Positions 8,924 to 16,857 are shown, numbered from the stretch's first letter. The stretch is DNA of 64,000 bases from Algoriphagus aestuariicola (GCF_017254835.1 NZ_JAFKCW010000001.1:186001-250000), one strand, 5' to 3'. Numbers and translations are program-made. The notes: generated by a model from the letters alone, not told the origin.

Positions 8924-9364
8924 CTACTTCAGCTCCAGATGCAAAATAGGGTAGGGTTTTCCGGTGGAATCCAACTCGGAGCGGCCTACGACTGCAAAGC
9001 CAAAGTGTTGGTAGAACGCCAAAGCCTGTTCATTCTGTTCGTTTACGTCGACTTTTTTGACACTAAAGTGCTGGATGGTGTAGTCCAGCAGCGTTTTGCC
9101 TATCCGCTTTCCCAGATGATCCGGGTGGACGAAGAGCATCTCCAGATTCCCCTCGGCAACTCCGGCAAAGCCTAGGATCTTGCCGTCGCCGTCCCTCAGG
9201 CATCGCAATTCGACCGCATCCAAATAGTGGTCAAGGATCAGGGGTTTGAAATAGGCGATGTCCTCTTCCTTCAAAAAATGGTGGGTGGCTCTGACGGAGG
9301 CCTCCCAGAGGTCGACTATTTCCGGGTATTCTGATTTGTCGATTATATCTATGATCGGTTTCAT
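8924..9364 (-). CDS. GNAT-family N-acetyltransferase
   Basis: The protein has the GNAT fold, with acetyl-CoA-binding motif A at LEMLFVHPDHLGKRIGKTLLDYTI (the R/Q-x-x-G-x-G/A pattern appears as LGKRIGKTL). Motif B is at ALAFYQHFGFAVVGRSELD. At 146 residues the size is normal. The acceptor substrate is unknown. The N-terminal section SVRATHHFLKEEDIAYF is shared with small acetyltransferases of the YjaB type. It is probably co-transcribed with the VOC gene. Confidence 0.87.
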   Translation of the reverse strand: MKPIIDIIDKSEYPEIVDLWEASVRATHHFLKEEDIAYFKPLILDHYLDAVELRCLRDGDGKILGFAGVAEGNLEMLFVHPDHLGKRIGKTLLDYTIQHFSVKKVDVNEQNEQALAFYQHFGFAVVGRSELDSTGKPYPILHLELK

Positions 9365-9424
9365 TTTGGATAAAGGTAGTTGGGGAAGTCATAGTTTCTG
9401 ACTGTGAAAGTTCAGCGGACACGC

Positions 9425-9643
9425 CTACTGGTCCTGGTATCCAGGTACATATTCCAAAATATCGCCAGGCTGGCAGTCCAGGACCCTGCAAATGGCTTCC
9501 AGGGTGCTAAAGCGGATGGCCTTTGCCTTGCCAGTCTTTAAGATGGAGAGGTTTGATAGGGTCAGATCCACTTTTGCCGAAAGTTCATTCAGCGACATTT
9601 TACGCTTTGCCATCATGACATCCAGGTTTACGATGATGGGCAT
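9425..9643 (-). CDS. XRE-family helix-turn-helix regulator (YozG-like)
   Basis: This 72-residue protein is almost only a Cro/C1-type helix-turn-helix: MMAKRKMSLNELSAKVDLTLSNLSILKTGKAKAIRFSTLEAICRVLDCQPGDILEY. It follows the DUF2975 gene after three bases, the standard arrangement of a widespread two-gene unit in which a membrane protein is paired with a small XRE repressor. It probably regulates its own promoter upstream of the DUF2975 gene, where an AT-rich palindrome lies. Confidence 0.92.
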   Translation of the reverse strand: MPIIVNLDVMMAKRKMSLNELSAKVDLTLSNLSILKTGKAKAIRFSTLEAICRVLDCQPGDILEYVPGYQDQ

Positions 9644-9646
9644 GGC

Positions 9647-10183
9647 TTATACGGTTAGGTCATTTTCGGCTTGGAGGTCTACGCCTTTTTTGAAAATCGT
9701 CGCAATAATATAGATGACCGCGCCCATGAGGACAAAAGCTTGGCTATCCTCCCAAAATTGGTTAAGAGAGTCGGTGGCAATGCCTTGGTGCGTTAGGTTT
9801 TTGGCGGCCTGACGGGCGATGTAGCTCAGCAGTCCGATTGCAATGGTGTAGTAGCTGATCTGGAAAAATTGCTTGGAGACAAAGGCGTCAAAGGGTTTGG
9901 TCAAATCCATGGTGTGCATCAGTCGGATGACGGTGTAGAATAGTACCGCTTTCAAAATCGAGAGGGTTAGAATAAAACTGTAGATCCCGAAAAAGGCTAT
10001 TTCACTGCGTTGGTACATTTCGGACAAGTCCAGCTTCTGATATAGGTTTTGGACTACTTCCGGTTTGAGCCAAGCGAAGAAGAAATTGACCAGCAAGCCT
10101 CCCGCCTCAATGGACAGGCCGACAAAAATGAGCCAAGCCACGATGTATAAGCCCCAAAACACGAAGTTGTTTGTTTTTGCCAT
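9647..10183 (-). CDS. DUF2975 membrane protein
   Basis: This 178-residue protein has four predicted membrane helices: near FVFWGLYIVAWLIFVGLSI, IYSFILTLSILKAVLFYTVI, ISYYTIAIGLLSYIA and FVLMGAVIYIIATIF. The C terminus FKKGVDLQAENDLTV is the family signature that leads into the partner XRE gene. Function is unknown. The pair is common in Gram-positive bacteria and Bacteroidota and behaves as a self-contained regulatory unit. Confidence 0.9.
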   Translation of the reverse strand: MAKTNNFVFWGLYIVAWLIFVGLSIEAGGLLVNFFFAWLKPEVVQNLYQKLDLSEMYQRSEIAFFGIYSFILTLSILKAVLFYTVIRLMHTMDLTKPFDAFVSKQFFQISYYTIAIGLLSYIARQAAKNLTHQGIATDSLNQFWEDSQAFVLMGAVIYIIATIFKKGVDLQAENDLTV

Positions 10184-10215
10184 GGTATAGAGATTTTAAA
10201 TCCTTAGCTAAAAAT

Positions 10216-10229
10216 GATAAATATTTATC
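10216..10229. promoter_or_regulatory. Candidate operator for the XRE/DUF2975 pair
   Basis: A perfect 14-base palindrome, gataaatatttatc, lies about 33 bases upstream of the DUF2975 start. A related half-site (aataaataaatatc) follows in inverted orientation to about 10250. The position is right for an autorepressor site. Binding is inferred. Confidence 0.5.
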
Positions 10230-10454
10230 GAAAAACAATAAATAAATATCTTTTTACAAAAATAATTCCTGCGTAGTCTGGCTTTTTGACTCTATCTATG
10301 AAGGCTGGGTGTGAAAAGATCGGGTTTTCGGGAGTATTGCAAATCCCGATTAGTGGAAGCATGGAATTGCAGATTTCATCAGGAGGCCTATGTCACGTGC
10401 AAACAATTTGTCTTTGAGCTTGTTAAGCTTGAAATACACTAACAAACTATCACA

Positions 10455-10997
10455 ATGGGAAAAAATAAATTTCTGACACTGGCTATGGCCGTTATTGCCA
10501 CTGCCGGTGTAGTCAGCTGCAGTTCTCCAAAGGAAGAAACTGTGGAAGAAGTGGAAGTAGTCGAGACTCCTGCGCCTGTCGAGACTCCGAAGACGGTCGT
10601 CGACATCGCCGTAGGCTCACCTGAGCACAGTACCTTGGTGACGGCGGTTACCGCTGCTGGATTGGTGGAGACCCTCAGCGGCAGCGGGCCGTTCACCATC
10701 TTCGCGCCGACCAATGCTGCATTTGAGGCACTTCCTGCGGGAACGGTTGAGACTTTGCTGAAGCCTGAAAGCAAAGATCAACTGACCGGAATCCTGACTT
10801 ACCATGTGGTCTCGGGAAACGTGATGGCTGCCGATCTCTCAGACGGACAAAAGGTGCCCACATTAAATGGCCAGGAACTTACCGTCTCCATCAAGGACGG
10901 AGTGGTGATGATCAATGATGCCAAAGTGACTGCCGCAGACCTTAAAGGAAGCAATGGTGTGATTCACGTGGTGGACGGAGTGATTTTGCCAAAATAG
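10455..10997 (+). CDS. Fasciclin-domain lipoprotein
   Basis: A lipoprotein signal peptide ends at VVSC (Cys22). A short Glu/Val/Pro-rich linker follows, then one fasciclin (FAS1) domain. Its H1 and H2 motifs are visible as [17 protein letters not shown] and [13 protein letters not shown], with the central [16 protein letters not shown]1 domains mediate adhesion at the cell surface. The 180-residue length fits a single-domain member. It stands alone and is followed by a terminator. Confidence 0.95.
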   Translation: MGKNKFLTLAMAVIATAGVVSCSSPKEETVEEVEVVETPAPVETPKTVVDIAVGSPEHSTLVTAVTAAGLVETLSGSGPFTIFAPTNAAFEALPAGTVETLLKPESKDQLTGILTYHVVSGNVMAADLSDGQKVPTLNGQELTVSIKDGVVMINDAKVTAADLKGSNGVIHVVDGVILPK

Positions 10998-11025
10998 GAC
11001 TAGGATTAGGTTGAGTGTTTGAAAT

Positions 11026-11052
11026 GCCGGATGCGTTGTCCGGCTTTTTTTT
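11026..11052 (+). terminator. Rho-independent terminator after fasciclin gene
   Basis: Stem gccgga / tccggc with a seven-base loop is followed by eight T residues, 28 bases after the fasciclin stop codon. Confidence 0.85.
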
Positions 11053-11156
11053 GTGGCTCTGTCAGGAGCGACCGATTTCTGTGGTAAAAGCCTGAAAATT
11101 TCGATTTGGGAAATGGGTGCCCATCTTGTTTCATACCAAATGGGTAGCAAATCTTC

Positions 11157-11348
11157 GTGGATGGGGGAGGGGGATTGCATTCTGGTAGCAACCCTCAGAA
11201 AATGGAAGACGATACCATGCTCAAACAATTGCCCATGATGTCTGACATTGCGTATGCGGCGCTATTTCTTCCTTCGGATCTGTCAGCCAAGATCACCGAT
11301 GTGACGATCAATGTCACTGCGGGTACCACCGACGGATTGAATTATTAA
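11157..11348 (+). pseudogene. Short-chain dehydrogenase remnant (C-terminal fragment)
   Basis: The last 45 or so codons read LKQLPMMSDIAYAALFLPSD, then SAKITDVTINVTAGTTDGLNY and a stop. This is the C-terminal end of enoyl-ACP-reductase-like or 3-oxoacyl-ACP-reductase-like SDR proteins (usual form: MSDIANAAVFLASD...KITGVTLDVTAG). The N-terminal Rossmann part with TGxxxGxG, NNAG and the Tyr-Lys catalytic pair is absent upstream, where only non-coding sequence is seen. This is therefore a relic, not a small gene. Confidence 0.75.
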
Positions 11349-11438
11349 ATTCCAGGGATTCCATTCGTTTAGACACCTGGATATACCCAGGGCAATAGCT
11401 CACTACCCTCAGGTGGGAGCAGTGCCTTTTGAGGCATA

Positions 11439-11515
11439 TCTTCTCCGACTCTTCTCCGACTCATCTTCGAGTCATCTCCGACTCATCTTCGAGTCATCTT
11501 CGACTCTTGTTCGAC
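11439..11515. repeat. Seven tandem copies of an 11-bp unit
   Basis: Seven back-to-back 11-mers of the form tc(a/t)tct(t/c)cga(c/g) were read directly. The first two copies are tcttctccgac and the third and fifth tcatcttcgag. The array lies where the 3' part of the DUF2071 pseudogene would be expected. Confidence 0.85.
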
Positions 11516-11589
11516 TTGGACCCGAAGATGATACGGAGTAAAAGCGAAGCTGAGTCAGCGGTAATATGGAGATGATAAGGGAAACCGAC

Positions 11590-12097
11590 TGCATAGCCCC
11601 AGTAGTATTCAGTGATAAATTCGGTTTCACTGGTTTCCTCAATAGGGGAAGACTGCAATTCGGTGGTGACCTCAAATGATTGCCAAACGCTGTTCTTTTC
11701 CCATCGATACGCTACAGTCCTTTGTGAATCATTCTCTACCCAAACGTGTTGCATCGGCATCGTTTCATAGTTCTCGCCATAGGGTGTATTCGCCCCAAAA
11801 AGGCGCTGGCTTAGGCACAAACTCTTAGATGAAGACAACGCCGCGTTTTCATTTGTTGCCTTCCATGTGCTTGACATGGAATCTTAGATTGACTTCTTCG
11901 AAATCCCTGTGAAATGGTATCGGTGCTCCCAGCAGCTTGGTATTCACAAACATAAAGCCGACCAGACTGACAAAACATTTGTCCTACCACAGATCCAGTT
12001 CGGTGCCGGCGGGAATATATTTCGACAATAGACTGGGTGCGATCTCATAGTTTGTAATCGCCAGTTTTCTCCATTCTGCGTTTAAAAATCTCATCAT
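11590..12097 (-). pseudogene. DUF2071 (YqjF-type) pseudogene with several stops
   Basis: The start reads MMRFLNAEWRKLAITNYEIA, the typical beginning of DUF2071 proteins, followed by PSLLSKYIPAGTELD. A TAG stop at 11984-11986 interrupts it. The same frame then continues DKCFVSLVGFMFVNTKLLGA and PIPFHRDFEEVNLRFHVK up to a TGA at 11849-11851 and a TAA at 11825-11827. After a frameshift the homology resumes as YGENYETMPMQHVWVEND and EFITEYYWGYA. The C-terminal part is gone and the 11-bp repeat array occupies that area. The gene is clearly dead. Confidence 0.88.
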
Positions 12098-12147
12098 CCA
12101 GTGTATTTCAGTGATAAAGCTTGTTTCGTTGTAGATGGTTGTAGCGT

Positions 12148-12343
12148 CGCTGATTACATCAGCGCTAGTTCGGTTGTCATGGTCCTTTCCGCTTTCATTC
12201 GCTCTGATCCTGACATTTTCAACAATTGAATTATAAATGGCTGAAGCCATTTTTTCCAATGGGTATCGACCCACGTAGCCCACCGTTTAAACGGTGGGCT
12301 ATGGATCGGTTCCAGCCATTCCGAAAACCATTTCAATGGTTTT
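12148..12343. repeat. Cluster of five short palindromes
   Basis: Five palindromes lie in under 200 bases: cgctgat/atcagcg (12148-12164), atggct/agccat (12237-12250), tgggt/accca (12260-12273), a 26-base perfect palindrome centred on gtttaaac with arms tagcccacc/ggtgggcta (12276-12301), and aaaaccatt/aatggtttt (12324-12343). The layout resembles REP/BIME-type units mobilised by REP-associated tyrosine transposases. No such transposase is in the window. Confidence 0.7.
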
Positions 12344-12367
12344 GTTAATCACACACCTGCCCCTTAA

Positions 12368-13399
12368 TCACCCCAGCTCCTCCATTGTCTTTTCGATCAG
12401 CTTTTTCATGGCCAGAATACCATCCGAGTTGGAGAGGTAGCTGGTGTCGCCGCCCATGTCCCGGTAGAGGCCGCCCTCGTATTCGATGCCGATATAGCCG
12501 CCTGTCCAGCCCGAGGACTGGATGATCTGGAACATCCGCAGGTAGTCGGTCTCCACATCATTGCCCGCTGCGTCAAACTTATGCGATTTGGCGCTGATTC
12601 CCTTTGCATAGGGCATCATCTTGGCCACTCCCTCGTATTTGTCGTGTTCCTTGATGCAGGTGGTGCTGAGCAGGGCTTGGATGCCCGCACCCTCGGGTTT
12701 GCTGCGCTGTGCACAGAAGTTGCCGAAGTCGGGCAGGAAGCCTTTTCTGTCCGATTTTATTTGGCTCATGATTCCGACCAGCCAGTCTGGGTCGGTGGAG
12801 TAGCCGAAGTGGTTTTCCACGATCACGTTGATGCCGGCCTTTTCCCCATACTCCAGCAAGGAAGAATAGCCATCCAGGGCAGCTTTGGCGGTTTCCTCAG
12901 CGCTTCCTTCCTCGGGTTCTCCTGATAGGGCTTTGCTCGTGTCGCCCAAGTTGACTCGAATGGTGGTGCAGCCGAGGTATTTGGCGGCATCGATCCAAGG
13001 GTGGTGGCTTTCCACGGCCTTTTTGCGGGCTGCGGCATCAAGGGAAGCGAGGTTTTCCCCATCCACCATGATCAGGTGATTGGTAGCTCCCTCACCTTCG
13101 CAGATGTTTTTCAGTTCTTTGAGATAGGTGCTATCCGTATGCTTGTTGTTGAAAAAGCCAGAGACATACTCCAGAGCGTGGATCCCCAGCTCTTTGGCCC
13201 GCTTTGGGAAATCCAGCGTACTCATCTTGCCACCGTATAGTTCTGAGGCAAAGGAAAACTGGCCTAGGGAAAGGGTGGCGGTAAGTTTTTTCTTCCCTGA
13301 GTGAATGGAATGTAGGTCTATTGGCAGGAAAGGGGTAAAGGCAAATCCCGCAGCGGCTACGCCAGCTTGCTGGAGGAAGTTTCTTCTTGAAGGGCTCAT
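12368..13399 (-). CDS. Tat-exported sugar phosphate isomerase/epimerase-like TIM barrel
   Basis: The N terminus SPSRRNFLQQAGVAAAGFAF is a twin-arginine signal. The mature part is an AP-endonuclease-2/xylose-isomerase-like TIM barrel: FPKRAKELGIHALEYVSGFF, VNLGDTSKALSG, NVIVENHFGYSTDPDWL, LPDFGNFC, then AKSHKFDAAGNDVE and YIGIEYEGG near the end. Glu, Asp and His in these blocks are the expected metal ligands. Such exported isomerase-like proteins are common in Bacteroidota and Planctomycetota, with mostly unknown substrates. The 343-residue length is normal. An inverted repeat lies just upstream. Confidence 0.88.
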   Translation of the reverse strand: MSPSRRNFLQQAGVAAAGFAFTPFLPIDLHSIHSGKKKLTATLSLGQFSFASELYGGKMSTLDFPKRAKELGIHALEYVSGFFNNKHTDSTYLKELKNICEGEGATNHLIMVDGENLASLDAAARKKAVESHHPWIDAAKYLGCTTIRVNLGDTSKALSGEPEEGSAEETAKAALDGYSSLLEYGEKAGINVIVENHFGYSTDPDWLVGIMSQIKSDRKGFLPDFGNFCAQRSKPEGAGIQALLSTTCIKEHDKYEGVAKMMPYAKGISAKSHKFDAAGNDVETDYLRMFQIIQSSGWTGGYIGIEYEGGLYRDMGGDTSYLSNSDGILAMKKLIEKTMEELG

Positions 13400-13426
13400 T
13401 TTGGGTTTTTCGCTTAGGTTGAGAAC

Positions 13427-13460
13427 GAACGAAGCAAAAGATAATCATAAAGCTTCGTTC
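13427..13460. promoter_or_regulatory. Inverted repeat upstream of the isomerase-like gene
   Basis: A perfect nine-base inverted repeat, gaacgaagc / gcttcgttc, has a 16-base spacer and lies 28-61 bases before the start of the minus-strand isomerase-like gene. It could be an operator or a leader hairpin. Confidence 0.35.
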
Positions 13461-13628
13461 ATTTTTCCCTATTCGCCATTTTTTGTTCGAAAAAACAATC
13501 TGCAGCACAGGCATTTCGCTTGTGAAAAGGAGTTGACTTTTACTAGGATAAAGCTCTGCACCATCGGAGCTTACTCAGTCCAGCTTTCCAAAAAATATCT
13601 CCCCGCTCTACGAAAAAGTAGGCAGCTT

Positions 13629-14537
13629 CTAGAAGCGTTCTGAAGCCAGCGCGTGGTTGATCATGGCTCCGGTGAGATTGCCCGCTGCAACTGCTGAGGC
13701 GACCGAGCGCATCATCGTGGTGCAGTCCCCACAGGCGTAGAGTCCGGGGATGTTGGTTTGTTGAAACTGGTCCACCCAGATCCGTCCCGAATCGGCCAGC
13801 TTGCATCCAAGGTTTTGGACTAGAGTACCGGGAAAGGAGAAAGGCACATCGGCATAGATCGCGTCAAATATCTCTTCAGCACCGTCGGTAAACTGTACAC
13901 TGTCCAGGTATCCCTTCTCGTGTCGAATCTCCAGAATTTCTTTGTCCAAAATCCTTATCCCTTTTTTTTCCAGCTTTTCCTGTTGTTCCGGAGTGAAGAT
14001 TGATGGCTCGGGCACGATGATCTTTACTTGGTCGCTGAGGTTGGACACGAGCATCGCCTGGTGATAGGCCCGGTCTCCCGTGGCGAGGATGCCCGTCTTT
14101 TTCCCCCGGAACTCATAGCCGTGGCAGTAGGGACAGTGGATCATCGAGATCCCCCAGCACTCTGCAAATCCGGGAGTTTTGGGAAGTTCGTCTTTGATCC
14201 CAAAAGCCAGGAGAAGCTTTTGCGCACGGTAGCTTTGATCCGACTGCGTGAGGACTTCGAAGCCCGAGTCGATAGACGAAGCTTCGAGCACCAAATCCTG
14301 CAGGAAAGTGACGGTAGGATAGGCTAATACCTGCTCCTTGGCTTTTCGGGCGATCGCCGCGGGCGTCTCTCCATCTTGGGTTAGGAAATTGTGGGAATGG
14401 GGAGTTTGTCGGTTACAGGGCTGGCCGCTGTCGATGATGAGGACTTTGCGAAGCGATCGGCCCAAGGCCATGGCGGCGGACAATCCGGCATAGCTTCCCC
14501 CAATAATGATGACGTCGTACGAAGTGGTGGTTTTCAT
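13629..14537 (-). CDS. NAD(P)/FAD-dependent oxidoreductase, thioredoxin-reductase-like
   Basis: This flavoprotein has the FAD-binding motif DVIIIGGSYAGLSAAMALGR at residues 8-27. A redox-active cysteine pair CPYCHG sits at about Cys135/Cys138, where thioredoxin reductases have CATC. The second nucleotide-binding region is around GKKTGILATGDRAYHQA, and the C-terminal FAD motif is GLYACGDCTT. At 302 residues it matches the thioredoxin reductase fold. CPYC variants are common in ferredoxin/thioredoxin-reductase-like and bacillithiol-disulfide-reductase-like proteins, so the partner is open. The chosen ATG starts the conserved N terminus, and a longer frame adds 13 unconserved residues. A palindrome precedes it. 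Confidence 0.9.
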   Translation of the reverse strand: MKTTTSYDVIIIGGSYAGLSAAMALGRSLRKVLIIDSGQPCNRQTPHSHNFLTQDGETPAAIARKAKEQVLAYPTVTFLQDLVLEASSIDSGFEVLTQSDQSYRAQKLLLAFGIKDELPKTPGFAECWGISMIHCPYCHGYEFRGKKTGILATGDRAYHQAMLVSNLSDQVKIIVPEPSIFTPEQQEKLEKKGIRILDKEILEIRHEKGYLDSVQFTDGAEEIFDAIYADVPFSFPGTLVQNLGCKLADSGRIWVDQFQQTNIPGLYACGDCTTMMRSVASAVAAGNLTGAMINHALASERF

Positions 14538-14608
14538 GAATTGCTGATAAAAGTGAGTTGTATGAAAAGCGGCCAAGCATTTTGAAAGGCCTGGCTTGAA
14601 TTATTTTT

Positions 14609-14621
14609 GCAACATTGTTGC
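14609..14621. promoter_or_regulatory. Palindrome gcaacattgttgc, candidate operator
   Basis: A 13-base palindrome with a single central base, further extended by poly-T and poly-A arms to about 14603-14628, sits some 70 bases upstream of the flavoprotein gene. The size and position fit a dimeric regulator binding site. The regulator is unknown. Confidence 0.4.
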
Positions 14622-14737
14622 TAAAAATAAAGTTTCGGCTGCCGTGAGAAAATCCGATAGTCGGGCGTTTTTAAGCGTTTGAAAATGGGCTTTTCGAGCT
14701 GCTCAAAGCAGTGATTCAGACCATTGAATCCCTTCCG

Positions 14738-15865
14738 TTATTTTACTTTTTCCCACCACTTGGGGAAAGTCTGGGTGCTGTCATTCAGATCGACCAGCTG
14801 TCCGATGATAGGAGTCACCAAAGGGATGCCGGCCGTATTGGCCAATTCGGAGATCCTAAGATAAGGCTCGTCCCATGGATGGTTGGCTAACTTAAACTTG
14901 CCAGAATGCACAGGAAAAACCGTTTTTGCATTGAGGTCTTTGCTTGCTTGGATGGCGTCTTCAGGCAATACATGGATGTTTCTCCAGGCTACGTCGTACT
15001 GTCCGTTTTCTATGATTGCCAAATCAAAACCGCCGAACTTCTCAGCGATTGCGGCAAAGTGGGTATCATAGCCGCTATCTCCGCCGACGTAGATTTTCTT
15101 GCTTTGAGTTTCTATCACGTAGGAGGTCCAAAGGGTCTTGCCAGGCTGTATTCCTCTTCCCGAAAAGTGTCTTGCTGGAGTAAGATGAACTTTGACCTCC
15201 TTGTCAAAGGTGATTTCCTCCCACCAATCCCTTTCGATAACCTTCGCCGGATCATATCCCCAGGCCTCGAAATGGGCTCCTACTCCAAGTCCGCAGATGA
15301 CGGTACCTACTTTGCCTTTTAATTTTGTGATGGTTTCGTAGTCCAAGTGATCATAATGGTCGTGTGAAATAAGCAGGTAATCAATCTGCGGGAGATCCTC
15401 AACTTGGTAGACATTACTTCCTTCAAAGGCTTTGGTGAGGAGGCTACTCGGAGATGCGTAGCCGCTCAGAACCGGGTCGACCAGGAAAGTGGTGCCGTCC
15501 AATTGGAGGAGGTAGGAGGAGTGTCCAAACCACACGAGCAGGTCTTGCTCCTTTGGCAGTGATTTCAAATCCGACTTGATGTTCGGGATTGGAGCACTCG
15601 GTGTCAGGTTTGGCGTGCGACCGAATAAATACTCATACATCACTGTGGTGTAGCTGTATCCTTCCACGAGCACAGGAGATGGGCTGATGTTTTGGAATTG
15701 CCCATCGCGGTAATTTGGGGATTGCTTGATTCGCTCCAGTCTTTCGCCATTCGGTTTTTGCCCGAATTGTGGGAACTGAAGATAAATGAGGCCGATTGCG
15801 GCAATCACCGCAACCACTGCCAATATGCCTATTGTCATGCGTTTGACTATGCTGAGGAGTTTCAT
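14738..15865 (-). CDS. Membrane-anchored MBL-fold hydrolase (UlaG/NAPE-PLD-like)
   Basis: This metallo-beta-lactamase-fold protein has an N-terminal membrane anchor (TIGILAVVAVIAAIGLIYL, residues 11-29). The zinc motif H-x-H-x-D-H is SHDHYDHLD (His168, His170, Asp172, His173). Further ligands are expected at LTPARHFSGRG, GGDSGYD and FPVHSGKF. LVWFGHSSYLLQLDG and FLVDPVLSGYASP are typical of the UlaG and N-acyl-phosphatidylethanolamine phospholipase D-like branch. Substrate is unknown. The start chosen is the Met before the anchor, since the longer frame adds 14 residues. It is divergent from a MerR gene across a palindrome, which suggests control by that regulator. Confidence 0.88.
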   Translation of the reverse strand: MKLLSIVKRMTIGILAVVAVIAAIGLIYLQFPQFGQKPNGERLERIKQSPNYRDGQFQNISPSPVLVEGYSYTTVMYEYLFGRTPNLTPSAPIPNIKSDLKSLPKEQDLLVWFGHSSYLLQLDGTTFLVDPVLSGYASPSSLLTKAFEGSNVYQVEDLPQIDYLLISHDHYDHLDYETITKLKGKVGTVICGLGVGAHFEAWGYDPAKVIERDWWEEITFDKEVKVHLTPARHFSGRGIQPGKTLWTSYVIETQSKKIYVGGDSGYDTHFAAIAEKFGGFDLAIIENGQYDVAWRNIHVLPEDAIQASKDLNAKTVFPVHSGKFKLANHPWDEPYLRISELANTAGIPLVTPIIGQLVDLNDSTQTFPKWWEKVK

Positions 15866-15934
15866 TTTCAAGGTTTTGTGAACCTCTGGGAGATTTTGAC
15901 GACCCAAACTTATGCCTTAGATTTGCATCGTGCA

Positions 15935-15949
15935 AGTATAGACTATACT
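15935..15949. promoter_or_regulatory. Candidate MerR operator
   Basis: A 15-base palindrome, agtatag-a-ctatact, lies in the divergent promoter region between the MBL-fold gene and the MerR gene. A further tatact follows directly. MerR-type regulators bind such dyads between the promoter boxes. Binding is inferred from position. Confidence 0.6.
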
Positions 15950-15995
15950 CTATACTTTATGATTTTTTTGTTAAATCTCTTAATTGTCCAAAGAA

Positions 15996-16358
15996 ATGTT
16001 GATCAATGAGCTGGCGAAACATACGGGTGTCACCATCCATACCTTGCGGTACTATGAAAACCTAGGCTTGATTCAAGGCTCTGTCGATGAAAGCGTGACC
16101 TCAAACAACTACAAAAAGTACGACGAGGAGGTCGTGGAGCGCGTCGAGTTCATCAAAGTCGGAAAAGAGGCAGGCTTTACCCTGGCGGAGATCAAAAAAA
16201 TGTTGGACAAGTGTTTCTCGGGTTCTTTCACGATGGAGGAACAGCTGCAGTACGTGGATAACAAAATTGCGGAGATGGATGCCAAAATCCGGAATTTACA
16301 GCAGGCGAAAGTCCGCTTGTTGGAACTCAGGAAGGACATAGAAGAGGGAATTTGTTAA
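15996..16358 (+). CDS. MerR-family transcriptional regulator
   Basis: The winged helix-turn-helix is at the N terminus: INELAKHTGVTIHTLRYYEN, followed by LGLIQ. The wing and second helix region runs to GFTLAEIKKMLD, and a C-terminal coiled-coil dimer helix covers about residues 75-118. It lacks the paired cysteines of metal-sensing MerR/CueR proteins. The only cysteines are at Cys69 and the last residue, so it more likely senses an organic or redox signal. ATG is preferred over the TTG four codons earlier. It is divergent from the MBL-fold gene and probably controls it. Confidence 0.9.
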   Translation: MLINELAKHTGVTIHTLRYYENLGLIQGSVDESVTSNNYKKYDEEVVERVEFIKVGKEAGFTLAEIKKMLDKCFSGSFTMEEQLQYVDNKIAEMDAKIRNLQQAKVRLLELRKDIEEGIC

Positions 16359-16467
16359 GCCCGCACAAATCTGCGTAAGCTCTTTATCCAATCTTTCACA
16401 GAAACCAAGCGGCGGGCTATTCTTGCTTTCATCTTCTGGAAATAAACTTCCCGGCGAAAAGATTTTG

Positions 16468-16686
16468 CTAGCTCGTTTTACCTTTGAAGTAGGCGTAGAT
16501 GGCCATTGCGTGGCCATGTCCCAGATCAAAATCCTCTTTGAGCCAATTGGTGATCTGGGTTGCTTTTACTTCGGATTTGAGCTGACCATTTGCCAAAAAA
16601 CCTTTGTCTTTCGCGAGTTTTTTGAGATCCTCCGGGCTTTTGCCGGTCTTGGTTTGGATGTTGTCGAGATAGGCTTGGAAGGACAT
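16468..16686 (-). CDS. DUF4287 protein
   Basis: This 72-residue protein starts MSFQAYLDNIQTKTGKSPED and ends with the family mark DLGHGHAMAIYAYFKG, which identifies DUF4287. Function is unknown, and related domains are often fused to DUF5655. A frame extending 15 codons upstream exists, but the family's N terminus starts at the chosen Met. It stands alone between two plus-strand genes. Confidence 0.85.
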   Translation of the reverse strand: MSFQAYLDNIQTKTGKSPEDLKKLAKDKGFLANGQLKSEVKATQITNWLKEDFDLGHGHAMAIYAYFKGKTS

Positions 16687-16857
16687 GGCTTTAGTGATTG
16701 GGGTCGGTAAATCTTGCTTATTAATCTTCACGGTTAAAGTTAGTGAGTAGCTCAGCGAATCGTGGAGCGATTTGCGACAAATGATGCTGCCTTTGCGACA
16801 TCCGAGACTTGTCGGATAAAGGGGATCGGTCTAACTTGCCTTCAAACTCCATCTTTC

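Larger units (their letters stand above)
10998..12367. other. Gene graveyard without an intact gene
   Basis: This stretch of nearly 1.4 kb holds the fasciclin terminator, an SDR remnant, an 11-bp tandem array, a DUF2071 pseudogene and a palindrome cluster. No intact coding sequence was found on either strand. Confidence 0.8.

Noticed and set aside
11494-11877. The 127-codon minus-strand frame read as an intact small gene
   Set aside because: Its middle matches the inner part of DUF2071, but both ends are non-homologous and the rest of the family sequence lies upstream in a stop-ridden frame, so it is part of a pseudogene.
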